The notes below the pieces were generated by a model that did not search any database, was not told where the DNA came from, and saw nothing but the letters and a program-made list of their open reading frames with translations. A program made the position numbers and the translations under genes. 64,000 bases of DNA, from positions 2,480,001 to 2,544,000 of the forward strand of contig NZ_JAUSYC010000001.1 in the NCBI RefSeq assembly GCF_030816485.1, written 5' to 3'. Positions 20,810 to 30,163 of the stretch are shown piece by piece (the stretch's first letter is position 1; the number at the start of each line of letters is the position of its first letter). Origin of the DNA: Arthrobacter sp. B1I2 (GTDB lineage: Bacteria > Actinomycetota > Actinomycetes > Actinomycetales > Micrococcaceae).

Positions 20810-21763
20810 CTAGTTCGCAGGGAGCTTGACGGCCTTGCTGCCCGGCTTCCAGCCCTCGGGGGTCTGCTCGGCAGCGGTCGGGCGGTCGGTGTACCACTGG
20901 GCAGTCTGCTTGGACCAGGTGCCATCGGCAATTATGGCGTCCAGGGCAGAGTTCAGCGCTTCGAGGAGGGCCGGGTTATCCTTGGCAACGGCGTAGGCCG
21001 TGAAGTTCTGCGTGTTGAGCTTCTTCTCGGCGATCTTGGTGCCGTCACCGGGCTTGACCTGGCCGGTAGCCTGCTGCGACGGTGACACCCAGGCGTCCAC
21101 TTGGCCACTCTTCAGGCTGGCGAAGACAGTGTTGTAGTCAGGGAAGGCTACCGGCTCAAGGTTCAGGGTGTTCTTGACATAGTCTTCCTGCACACTGCCG
21201 CTGACGACGCCAACGCGCAGGCCGCTCTTCAGGTCAGCGAACTTCTGGGCCTTAGCGTCTTCTTTGGTCACCAGGGCCATGTAACCGAAATCGTAGCCGT
21301 TGGTGAATGCAACTGTTTCACGGCGGGCGTCCGTGGTGGAAATCGAGGAGGATCCGACGTCGAACTGCTTGTTCTTGACCTGGCTGAGAAGAGCCTGGAA
21401 CTTGGTGGAGGCAAACTCGACCTTGAGCCCCAACTTGTCGGCCATCGCACGCAGGAGCTCGTTGTCGTAGCCAGTGAACTTCCCGGACGGGTCAACGAAG
21501 ATATTCGGCGGGGCGTCTGACAGTGTTCCTACGCGAAGCGTGCCTTCGGTGATGAGGCCAAGCTTTGTCTTGTCGATCTTGTCGATCGGGGTGACGTCGG
21601 CGGTGGTGTACTTGTCCAGCGTCTGCTGGTCGCTGCCGGCGAGGGCGTCGCTGGGGGTGCCGCTGGGCTGGGAAGAGCCGCCGCCGCCACAGGCTGCGAG
21701 GGAAACGGCGAGGGCCAGTGCAACGGGAGCGGTAGTGAGCCACTTCATCGCTTTGATTTTCAT
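20810..21763 (-). CDS. Polar amino-acid ABC transporter, substrate-binding lipoprotein
   Basis: The 317-residue lipoprotein captures the amino acid outside the membrane. Its signal peptide ends in the lipobox AVSLAACGGGG, with Cys near residue 25. The mature part begins with a Ser/Gly linker and then the family-3 binding fold: EGTLRVGTLSDAPPNIF, FTGYDNELLRAMADKLGLKV, VKNKQFDVGSSSIS and GLRVGVVSGSVQEDYVKNT. The ligand is uncertain. The first gene of the unit, it is preceded by a 326-bp non-coding region. An alternative ATG lies at 21748. Confidence 0.93.
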   Translation of the reverse strand: MKIKAMKWLTTAPVALALAVSLAACGGGGSSQPSGTPSDALAGSDQQTLDKYTTADVTPIDKIDKTKLGLITEGTLRVGTLSDAPPNIFVDPSGKFTGYDNELLRAMADKLGLKVEFASTKFQALLSQVKNKQFDVGSSSISTTDARRETVAFTNGYDFGYMALVTKEDAKAQKFADLKSGLRVGVVSGSVQEDYVKNTLNLEPVAFPDYNTVFASLKSGQVDAWVSPSQQATGQVKPGDGTKIAEKKLNTQNFTAYAVAKDNPALLEALNSALDAIIADGTWSKQTAQWYTDRPTAAEQTPEGWKPGSKAVKLPAN

Positions 21764-22089
21764 CAGGTTGTCACTTTCATATGAGGCATAAGTCGACCGG
21801 GCCGCGAGGCAGCGCTGTGGCGCCTGGCACCTGCCCGGCGCTGGTCAAGCTGTCCGGGGCAGGGGTGACCGCAAAACTTTATTGTCTCACTAGGATGAAG
21901 GGCGGGCCTTACTCGAAGAAGGGGGAGTTGATTCCCGTTTATGTCGAAGGTAATTCTGTCCTTCGCGGTCCGGCAGGTCCAGGCTGTAAGCAGTGGCGTC
22001 CGCCGGCGAACGATCCGAGCGCGGGGGCCGCGGTTTTTGTTAAGCAGCATGACTGTGACATGCCTCCCACAGGAGCGGTGCGGCAGCGC
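21764..22089. other. Non-coding region upstream of the amino-acid ABC unit
   Basis: 326 bp between the end of the exonuclease gene and the start of the binding-protein gene, both on the minus strand. Open frames run through on both strands, but none has family resemblance or a usable ribosome-binding site. The DNA is locally lower in GC (a stretch around 21875-21960), as expected of a promoter. I would not commit to a specific -35/-10 pair or to a terminator. Confidence 0.5.
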
Positions 22090-22800
22090 CTAGAAACCAT
22101 CTGCCGTGGCGTCCTGGGGCGGCAGTACCGGCCAGTCGCCCTCGATTACGGCCGCTGGCTTTGTCTTTCGGAGGTACCCCTGAAAATCCGCCGCCTGGCT
22201 GACCGCCCAGTCCACCTGCAGCTGGTGCAGCTGGCTGGCGGGCATTACCAGCTTGGGGAACTTTCCCGCCATCGCATCCAGGACCCGGAGGGTGGCCAGG
22301 GCATCCGCCGCGGAAGTATGGGCGTTGTCCAGGATTACCCCGTACTCCTCACACAGTGCGGTGAGCGTCCGCTTGCCCTTACGGTACCGGTCAACCTGCT
22401 TGTTCATGATGTAGGGGTCCAGGACCGGGAAGCGTGTCAGCTGCGGAATCCCGTAGCGGGCAGACTCGGCGGCAAGGACCGTAAAATCGTAGCTCGCGTT
22501 GAAAGCGATGACCGGGGTGCCGGAATCGAAGAGCTCCTGGAGTGCCGCCGCGACCTCGCGCGTGACCTCGTGGGCGGGGCGGCCTTCCCGCCTTGCCTGT
22601 TCAGTGGTGACGCCGTGGACATCACTTGCCTCTGTGGGAATCTCCACGCCCGGGTCAGCCAGCCACTCGTGCTCCTTGATGACCTCACCCTGGTGGTCCA
22701 CCACGGTGATGGATGCCGTGACAATTCTTGCTGCGCGCGAATTGCGGCCGGTAGTTTCCAGGTCGAAGGCTGCACGGGGGAGGGTGTTCCAGGAACTCAT
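22090..22800 (-). CDS. DEDDh 3'-5' exonuclease (DnaQ/epsilon-like)
   Basis: A 236-residue single-domain exonuclease of the DnaQ superfamily. The four acidic positions and the His are visible: AAFDLETTGRN (Asp/Glu near residues 13 and 15), FNASYDFTVLA (third Asp) and AHTSAADALATLRVL (His and fourth Asp). It lacks polymerase or helicase domains, so it is a free-standing proofreading or repair nuclease rather than DnaQ itself. It is divergent from the alkyltransferase-like gene with 63 bp between. A complete antisense frame on the plus strand has no domain resemblance. Confidence 0.92.
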   Translation of the reverse strand: MSSWNTLPRAAFDLETTGRNSRAARIVTASITVVDHQGEVIKEHEWLADPGVEIPTEASDVHGVTTEQARREGRPAHEVTREVAAALQELFDSGTPVIAFNASYDFTVLAAESARYGIPQLTRFPVLDPYIMNKQVDRYRKGKRTLTALCEEYGVILDNAHTSAADALATLRVLDAMAGKFPKLVMPASQLHQLQVDWAVSQAADFQGYLRKTKPAAVIEGDWPVLPPQDATADGF

Positions 22801-22851
22801 GCTTCAACGCTAAGGGGACCCACCGACAATTCCGCGGAACGCCACTGCGGC

Positions 22852-22857
22852 TACATT
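22852..22857 (+). promoter_or_regulatory. Candidate -10 box of the ATL-adn unit (leaderless type)
   Basis: TACATT lies 6 bases before the ATG of the alkyltransferase-like gene, with no Shine-Dalgarno between. No convincing -35 box at 16-19 bases was found. Confidence 0.35.
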
Positions 22858-22863
22858 GGATCA

Positions 22864-23280
22864 ATGCGGAATGAGTACGTCCAAGCGGTCCTGGCCGTCG
22901 TCAGGCTGGTGCCGGCAGGGTCCGCAGTGTCATACGGGGACGTTGCCGAACTCCTGGGTTCGGGTGGGCCGCGCCAGGTCGGTTCCGTTATGAGCCACCA
23001 CGGTGGGGCCGTTCCCTGGTGGCGCATCCTGAAAGCCAGCGGCCATGCGCCGGAGGGGCACGAGGCCGAAGCCCTGCTCCTTTACCTTGAAGAAGACACC
23101 CCGCTCGTTGGTGACTACAGGTCCTATCTCCGGACCGGGGAGGGGCGGTGGCGGGTGGACCTGACCGCCGCACGCTGGGCGCCGACGGACAGTGATTTTG
23201 ACGTCATCGATGCAATTGCCGAGGAACTGGAGCGGCGGCTCCATAGAATGTCGGTGCCTGATGATGGAATGGCTTTGTGA
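22864..23280 (+). CDS. Alkyltransferase-like (ATL) MGMT-family protein
   Basis: The 138-residue protein has the DNA-binding half of O6-alkylguanine transferase: YVQAVLAVVRLVPAGSAVSYG, VAELLGSGGPRQVGSVMSHH, and VPWWRILKASG. In active MGMT the block after VP is CHR, with the acceptor Cys; here it is PWWR. It therefore cannot take up an alkyl group and should act as an ATL protein that flags bulky alkyl lesions for nucleotide excision repair. It has about 30 more C-terminal residues than typical ATLs. Its stop overlaps the GTG of adnA, so it is translated together with the helicase-nuclease genes. Confidence 0.88.
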   Translation: MRNEYVQAVLAVVRLVPAGSAVSYGDVAELLGSGGPRQVGSVMSHHGGAVPWWRILKASGHAPEGHEAEALLLYLEEDTPLVGDYRSYLRTGEGRWRVDLTAARWAPTDSDFDVIDAIAEELERRLHRMSVPDDGMAL

Positions 23281-26200
23281 CCGTAACAATTCCTTTGACC
23301 GGCCTCTGGGACCCGCACCGCCAAGAGCCGGGTACCGGCCAGGAGCAGGCTTTCCCTGGTGCGGGTGATCCGGACAGCAGTAAGGTCCAGCAGGGCACCC
23401 CTGCCCTTCGGTTGCTGCCGCCACGGCGGGTGCACGCGAAGGCGCTTCGGCTCACACCGGACCAGCAGGCAGCAGTCGACGTCGCCCAGGGGCTCCGGAC
23501 CAGTCCTGGTGCCGGGCGCACCGGGCACGGGGAAGACCACTGTCCTGGTCGAGGCTGCCGTCCAGCGGGTCCTCCGTGACGGCGTGGACCCCGAACGCAT
23601 GCTGATCCTCGCGCCAACCCGCCTTGCCGCCGATTTTCTGCGGGACCGTTTCACTGCCCGGCTGGACAGGAGCCTCAGCACTACTCCCGCCAGGACGTGG
23701 GCCTCGTACGCCTTCGACGTGATCCGGCGGGCAAAGGCTGAAGGCGTCATCCCGCTTTCCAGGCCTCCGCGCCTGCTATCAGGCCCCGAGCAGGACCTCA
23801 TCATCAAGGAACTCCTTGAGGGCCACAGGCTTCCGGGACTGGAACTGCCTTGGCCCGCCGATCTTGACGGTGCCCTGGAAACCCGCGGCTTCCGTCAGGA
23901 AGTACGGCAGCTCTTCGACCGCATTATCGAATCGGGCCGTACGGCCGAAGACCTTGTCCAACTGGCAGATGACTGCGGCCGGCCGGATTGGAAAGCCGCA
24001 GCAGCCCTGTACGCCGAATACCGCGACGTCCTTGACTTGCGGATGCCCGAAGCCTTCGACCCCGCCGGGATCATCACAGCCGCCCGGCAGATATTCCAGG
24101 ATGCACCGGACTTCCTCGCCGCGGAACGCGCAAGGCTGCAGGTTGTCCTGGTGGACGATGTCCAGGAAGCAAACCCTGCGATTTTCGAACTGCTGGTTGA
24201 TATCGCCGCGGGCAAGGACACTTACGTGACATCGTCTCCGGACACAGCGGTCCAGGGATTCCGGGGAGCCCGGCCCGATCTGGTTGCTGAGCTGCCCCGG
24301 CTGCTGTCAGGCCAGGCGCCAGTCCTTGAGCGTCCCCTGTGGCACGCCCACGGCCTGACGCCCGCTGTGGCGGAGGCGTGGTTGAACGTCGCGGGCCGAA
24401 TTTCCCAGCGTGCAGGCGGGCAGCTGGCACGGCGCCTCGAGCAGCCCGTGTGGGCGGAGCAGCCCGAACCTGCAGTTCCCGGCAGCGTCGAGGCCCATCT
24501 GGTTCCCACTCCGGTGCACGAGCTGCGGTATGTGGCACAGCGGATCCTGGACCAGCACATCAACCACAACCGGGACCTGGCGGACATTGCCGTCATCGTG
24601 CGCAACGGCGGACAGGTCAGCGAACTGCAGCGCTACCTGTCCGGACAAGGCATTCCCGTGCGGGTGCCTGTGGCTGAATCCGCCGTCCGGGACGAGGTAG
24701 CTGTACGTCCGCTCCTGGATGCTTTCGCCATTGCCCTTGATCCCGCGTTGTTGACGCCGGAGGCTGCGGTGTCCCTCCTCACGTCCCGCATCGGGGGTGC
24801 CACCTCGATCGAGCTCCGCAGGCTCCGGCAATCGTTGCGGCGCGAGGAACTCCTCGGCGGCGGGGGCCGCGCCAGCGATGCGCTGCTGGTTGAGGCCCTG
24901 CTCGAGCCTGGCGCGCTGGGTGCGCTGGGTATCGAAGGGCGTGCCGCCCGCCGCACGGCCCGGATGATCCGTGCGGGGCGGGAAGCCGCCCACCTGCCCG
25001 GCGCCAACGCCGAGTCGGTGCTGTGGGCACTCTGGAATTCAACCGGCCTCTCTTCGGCCTGGGCAGCCACCGCTTTATCGGGCGGACCCCACGGGGCCCG
25101 GGCTGACCGCGACCTTGATGCGATGATGGCGCTCTTCCATACTGCCGAACGCTACGTGGACCAGATGCCGGGTGCCGGCCCCGAACAGTTCCTGGAGTAC
25201 CTCCTGAACCAGGAGCTTCCCATGGACACCCTCGCAGCCCGCGCCCAGCTCGATGATGCTGTCGAGCTGATGACGCCGGCCAGCGCCGCCGGGCGGGAAT
25301 GGCCCGTCGTCATCATCGCGGGGTTGCAGGAGGGAGTGTGGCCCAACACAAGGCTCCGCGGTGAACTGCTCGGCAGCACGCTGTACGCGGACGCTGTGGA
25401 ACATGGCCCGGAGTATGCTCTCCAGCGTGATCCCTTGAGCCGGCTGCGGGACATCCGCTACGACGAACTCCGGAGTTTCTCCACGGCCGTTTCCAGGGCA
25501 CGGGAACTGCTGGTTTGTACCGCGGTCTCTTCGGAAGATGAGCAGCCGTCGTCTTTCCTGGACTTCGTTGCGCCCCTGGGCGCGGGGGAGGAGGGAAGGG
25601 CTTTCACGCAAGTGGAACGCCCCATGACGCTGCGCGCCCTGGTCGCGGAGCTCCGGCAGCATGCCCAAATGGAGGGAACGGCGCAGGCAGAGGAAGCCGC
25701 GAGGGTTCTGGCGCATCTCGCTGCAGAGGAGCCCGCCGTGGCTGGAGCGCACCCGGACAGCTGGTGGGGGCTTGCCCCGCTGACGTCCTCCGAAGCGGTG
25801 GTCCCGCCAGGGGGAACGGTGTCCGTATCCCCTTCAAAGGTGGAGGCCGTGCAAAAGTCGCCGTTGGACTGGTTCGTCCAGGCAGCAGGCGGGGAACCAG
25901 CCACCGACTTTGCCCGGAGCCTCGGCACCCTGGTGCACGCGATCGCCCAGGATATGCCGGACGCATCCGGATCAGAGTATGTTGCTGAACTCGTGCGGCG
26001 CTGGCCCGCGCTGGGCATGAAGGACAACTGGGAGGGAAGGCTGGACTTCCAGCGTGCCGAGGTTATGGTGCGCAAGCTGGCGCAGTACGTGCTTTCGATG
26101 AGGAGTGAAGGTCGCAGCCTGCTGGGGGTGGAACAGGATTTCGAGGTGGCCCTTGGCCCCGTAGTGGTGGATGAAGCTCCGCCCCGGGAGGCGCTGCTCC

Positions 26201-26622
26201 GAGGCCAGGTGGACCGGTTGGAGATCGACGGCGAAGGCCGCCTTGTGGTGGTGGACCTCAAGACCGGAAAGCGGCAGCCAGGCAAGGATGAGCTGTCCCG
26301 CCACCCGCAGCTTGGCGCCTACCAGGCGGCAGTGCTGGCCGGCGGCTTCGACCCCGGCGGGGCAGGCGGCAGCGGCCTCTCCGGCGGGGCCGTGCTGGCG
26401 CAGCTTGGGACCGGGGCGGTAAATCCCGGTATCCAGCAGCAGGAACCACTCGACCCGCAGGAGAACTGGGCATTGGACATGGTCAAGGACGCCGCCGCCG
26501 TGATGGGTGGCAACGAATTTATTGCCCGGCATGACCCAGCCAAGGGCAGCCATGGCGGCCACGGTTGCCGCCTGCCCGAGGTGTGCCCATTATGCGCGCG
26601 TGGAAGGCAGGTGACCGAATGA
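23277..26622 (+). pseudogene. adnA: AdnA-like helicase-nuclease subunit, frameshifted near the N-terminus
   Basis: Subunit of AdnAB, the actinobacterial double-strand-break resection machine. The first frame (GTG 23277) gives LRLTPDQQAAVDVAQGLR. The rest continues in another frame with SGPVLVPGAPGTGKTTVLVE, so the break lies at about 23494-23500, just before Walker A. The bases TCCGG at 23494-23498 complete both frames, so loss of one of two tandem TCCGG copies (5 bases) explains it exactly; one inserted base also would. Downstream is intact: a degenerate DEXX box VLVDDVQE, the UvrD C-terminal helicase, a RecB-like nuclease motif (VVVDLKTGKRQP), and Cys residues CRLPEVCPLC near the end. The 3' end overlaps adnB. 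The assignment to AdnA rests on order and the distance of the nuclease motif from the C-terminus. Confidence 0.85.
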
Positions 26623-29600
26623 GCGCGCCGCTGCCTGCGCTTCCGGCCGCGGAAGCGGCCCCGGCCGTGCGCTTCAGCCCTGAAGAACTCTCCGTGCTGC
26701 TCGGCGAGAAGAATACCCCCACGCCTGAGCAATCAGCCATTATCTCTTCACCCCTGGCGCCCCGGCTGGTCATCGCGGGAGCTGGATCGGGAAAAACGGC
26801 CACCATGGCGGACCGGGTGGTATGGCTCGTGGCCAACGGGTGGGTCACCCCTGAGCAGGTCCTGGGCGTGACCTTCACCCGCAAGGCTGCCGGTGAACTC
26901 GCCAGCCGGATCCGGTCAAAGCTCCTGGCACTTCAGCGTCTTGCCGCGAAGGATGCAGGGAAGGGCGTCTTTCCGGAGGGCCTGCTCAGCAGTGATGCCC
27001 TTGAGCCCAAAGTGTCCACCTACCATTCGTTCGCCAGCGGCATCGTCTCCGACTACGGTCTTCGGCTTGGCGTGGAGCGGGATGTGGTGCTGCTCGGCGG
27101 CGCGCAGGCGTGGCAGCTGGCCAGTGAGGTGGTCGAGGCCTACGACGGCGAATACGCGCACTTCCGGGCCGCGAAGTCCACGCTGGTGAAAGCCGTCATC
27201 CAACTCTCGGGAGAGTGCGCGGAACACCTCCAGGAACCTGAGGACGTCGAAGCGTGGCTCATGGCCCGCCTTTCGGAGTTTGAATCCCTGCCTTACCTGG
27301 CCGGCAAAAAGAGGAACCCGCCCAAGACGGCCCTGGACCTGGGCGGAATGCTGCGGACCAGGGCAAGCGTCGCTGACATGGTCGGCCGGTATGCCGCAGC
27401 GAAACGGGCCCGCGGCGCACTCGATTTCGGTGACCTGGTGGCGCTCGCGGCCAAGGTGGCGCAGGACGTCCCGCTGTCAGCCCAGATGGAGCGCCAGCGG
27501 TACAAGGTGGTTCTGCTCGACGAGTTCCAGGACACGTCGTATGCGCAGCTGGTCCTTTTTTCCCGGCTCTTTGGTGGCGGCCATGCCGTCACCGCGGTCG
27601 GTGATCCGAACCAGTCAATCTATGGCTTCCGTGGCGCTTCGGCAGGACAGTTGTTCCATTTCGTCCGCGAGTTTCCCGTCCGCACTGCCGCATCAGATGA
27701 AGGAGCCGGTTGGGCGCCGGCCCCCACCTCCTATCTCACGACAGCCTGGCGGAATGGCCGGTCAATCCTGGCCGCAGCCAATGTCATGTCGCAGTCCCTC
27801 GGCCGGACAGCGGCTCACGGCGGACCTGCCGGGGACAGGGCCGCCTCTGCTGAAGTGCCTCCGCTGCAGCCGAGCCCACATGCCGTGGCCGGGACTGTGG
27901 TGCTGGGGCGTTTCGCCAGCGATGTGGAGGAAGCTGCCGCCCTGGCTGACGACGTCCTGAGATATCGGGTGACTGACTTTGAGCTGAAGCCTGACGGGAC
28001 TGAAGAGCCGCCGGCCCTCGCCGTGCTGTGCCGCAGGCGTGCCCAGATGGAAACGGTCCGGCGGCAGTTCGAGGCCAGGGGGATTCCCTACGAAATCGTG
28101 GGCCTCGGAGGGCTGCTGGACACCCCTGAGATTGTTGACCTGGTGGCCACCCTGCGCGTCCTTGCCGATCCCGGCCGGTCTGATGCCCTCATGCGGCTCC
28201 TCGCGGGTGCCCGGTGGCGGATAGGTCCTGCCGACCTCATGGCATTGCGCGACTGGTCCGGCCAGCTGGCGCGGAGCCGGGGAAGGGTTGCCCGGGGGTT
28301 CGACGCCGACACCCAGGACAGCGACAGCGATGAAACAGAGGCCCCCGTCCTGGAGGGTGACCTGAGCGACGGCGCCAGCCTGGTGGAGGCACTGGACTTC
28401 CTGCCGCGCGACGGGTGGACGTCCTCGAATGGCCGCACCCTCAGCGCGGGGGCGCGCAGCAGGCTGTCCAGGTTGTCGATGGAGCTGCGGCAACTGCGCG
28501 GCTACCTCGGCGATGACCTCACCACGCTCCTGGGCGAGGTGGAGAGGGCCATGCTGCTGGACATCGAAGTGGCAGCGCGCCCGAGAATCAGCATCCACCA
28601 GGCCCGCCGCAACCTTGATGCTTTCCAGGATGCGGCCGCCGGATTCCTCCGCACCTCGCAGAGAGTGGACATCCTCGCTTTCCTGTCCTGGCTGGAGGCG
28701 GCGTCGGTGGAAGAAAACGGACTGGAAGCGCCAGCCAGCGACGTGAACCGGGAAGCGGTGCAGCTGTTGACGGTTCACGCTTCCAAGGGCCTGGAATGGG
28801 ACGTTGTGTTTGTCCCTGGAATGAATGCGGGAGCCTTCCCCAGCGACCGTGACTCCCGCTGGAGCAGTGGTGCTGCCGCGCTGCCCTGGCCCCTGCGCGG
28901 GGACCGGGCCGACCTTCCGCAGTGGGACCTGGACCAGCCTGACCAGAAAGGCTGCCTGGATGCGGAAAAGGACTACAAGGCCGCCGTCCAGGTCCACGGC
29001 GAGTCGGAGGAACGGCGGCTGGCATACGTTGCCTATACCAGGGCCAAGCATGTCCTGTGGGTGTCCAGTGCAGCCTGGGTGGGTTCACGGGCCGGGCGCG
29101 CCGAGATGTCTCCGTTCCTTGCCGAGCTGGAAGCCTTGACGCAGGCCGCTGACGGCGCGCCCCATGCCGATGCTGTGATCCACCCGCTGTCGCTGCAGGA
29201 ATCTGAGCTGCCTCACCAGAGCCCGTTAACACTGGAAAAGGAAGAAGCAAGCTGGCCGTACGACCCCCTTGAGGGACCCGTGGACCCACGGAACGGTGAG
29301 CGTCTGCGACTGGCCGCCGGACGCCGGACAGCCATGGAAGCGGCGGCACAGCGGGTGCTCGGGATCATGAAGGCCGGCGGGGGACAGCTGGTGCCGGCGG
29401 AGGCCCGGGGGCAGGGGGGCACTGCACTGCCCGGGCCGCAACGGGGCCTTCCGGGAGCGGCGGCAGGCTGGGCACGCGAAGCTGCCCTGCTGCTGGAGCG
29501 CAGGGCAAGAAGGTCCAGTGGCCAGGATGTGCACCTGCCCACCCACATCTCCGCTTCCACCCTGGTTGACCTCGGCGACGACCCGGAAGCGGTGCTGGGC

Positions 29601-30131
29601 CGGCTGCGCCGGCCGGTACCGCGGGAACCAGGCATGTCGGCCCGGAAGGGCACCGCTTTCCACGCCTGGGTGGAGGAATATTTCGGAAAGGCCGGAATGC
29701 TGGACCTCGGCGAAGCGCCGGGTTCGGACGACCACATCGATGCTGCCTACGATCTGGATGAGATGGTGGCCACCTTCAAGGCTTCCCCGTGGGCCGGCAG
29801 GTCCCCGGCTTTCGTTGAGGTCCCCGTGGAAACCAGGGTGGGGGAGGTGGTGGTCCGGGGACGGGTGGACGCCGTGTTCAGGGACGCCGACGGCCGCTGG
29901 GACCTTGTGGACTGGAAAACCGGCCGTCGGCCGTCCGCTGCGCAGCTGAAGATCCGGTCGATCCAGCTGGCGGTGTACCGGCTGGCGTGGGCGCGCCTCC
30001 AGGAGGTTCCGCTGGAGGACGTGCGGGCTGCGTTCTTCTACGTTGCTGACAACGCGGTGGTGCGGCCCCACGACCTGGGGACGGCCGACGAGCTGGAAGG
30101 AATCGTTGCCGCGGCGCTCACCCGGCCTTAA
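26619..30131 (+). CDS. adnB: AdnB-like ATP-dependent helicase-nuclease subunit
   Basis: Lead motor and second nuclease of AdnAB. The 1170-residue protein has a complete UvrD/Rep motor: Walker A IAGAGSGKTATM near residue 65, VTFTRKAAGELASRIR, VVLLDEFQDTSYAQL (DEXX box), GDPNQSIYGFRGAS, LTVHASKGLEWDVVF and VAYTRAKHVL. The C-terminal RecB-like nuclease has VRGRVDAVF and VDWKTGRRPSAAQLK, with the Asp and Lys in place. It is longer than mycobacterial AdnB (about 1095) through acidic and Ala/Gly-rich inserts. The ATG at 26619 overlaps the adnA stop (ATGA). The next gene converges 32 bp downstream. Confidence 0.92.
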   Translation: MSAPLPALPAAEAAPAVRFSPEELSVLLGEKNTPTPEQSAIISSPLAPRLVIAGAGSGKTATMADRVVWLVANGWVTPEQVLGVTFTRKAAGELASRIRSKLLALQRLAAKDAGKGVFPEGLLSSDALEPKVSTYHSFASGIVSDYGLRLGVERDVVLLGGAQAWQLASEVVEAYDGEYAHFRAAKSTLVKAVIQLSGECAEHLQEPEDVEAWLMARLSEFESLPYLAGKKRNPPKTALDLGGMLRTRASVADMVGRYAAAKRARGALDFGDLVALAAKVAQDVPLSAQMERQRYKVVLLDEFQDTSYAQLVLFSRLFGGGHAVTAVGDPNQSIYGFRGASAGQLFHFVREFPVRTAASDEGAGWAPAPTSYLTTAWRNGRSILAAANVMSQSLGRTAAHGGPAGDRAASAEVPPLQPSPHAVAGTVVLGRFASDVEEAAALADDVLRYRVTDFELKPDGTEEPPALAVLCRRRAQMETVRRQFEARGIPYEIVGLGGLLDTPEIVDLVATLRVLADPGRSDALMRLLAGARWRIGPADLMALRDWSGQLARSRGRVARGFDADTQDSDSDETEAPVLEGDLSDGASLVEALDFLPRDGWTSSNGRTLSAGARSRLSRLSMELRQLRGYLGDDLTTLLGEVERAMLLDIEVAARPRISIHQARRNLDAFQDAAAGFLRTSQRVDILAFLSWLEAASVEENGLEAPASDVNREAVQLLTVHASKGLEWDVVFVPGMNAGAFPSDRDSRWSSGAAALPWPLRGDRADLPQWDLDQPDQKGCLDAEKDYKAAVQVHGESEERRLAYVAYTRAKHVLWVSSAAWVGSRAGRAEMSPFLAELEALTQAADGAPHADAVIHPLSLQESELPHQSPLTLEKEEASWPYDPLEGPVDPRNGERLRLAAGRRTAMEAAAQRVLGIMKAGGGQLVPAEARGQGGTALPGPQRGLPGAAAGWAREAALLLERRARRSSGQDVHLPTHISASTLVDLGDDPEAVLGRLRRPVPREPGMSARKGTAFHAWVEEYFGKAGMLDLGEAPGSDDHIDAAYDLDEMVATFKASPWAGRSPAFVEVPVETRVGEVVVRGRVDAVFRDADGRWDLVDWKTGRRPSAAQLKIRSIQLAVYRLAWARLQEVPLEDVRAAFFYVADNAVVRPHDLGTADELEGIVAAALTRP

Positions 30132-30163
30132 GTGGCGCAGCCACACGCCAGGGCGGCCCAGGC

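Noticed and set aside
21781..22863. A long in-frame extension upstream of the alkyltransferase-like gene.
   Set aside because: It is antisense to the DEDDh exonuclease, whose catalytic motifs are complete, and the extra residues have no resemblance to the family.
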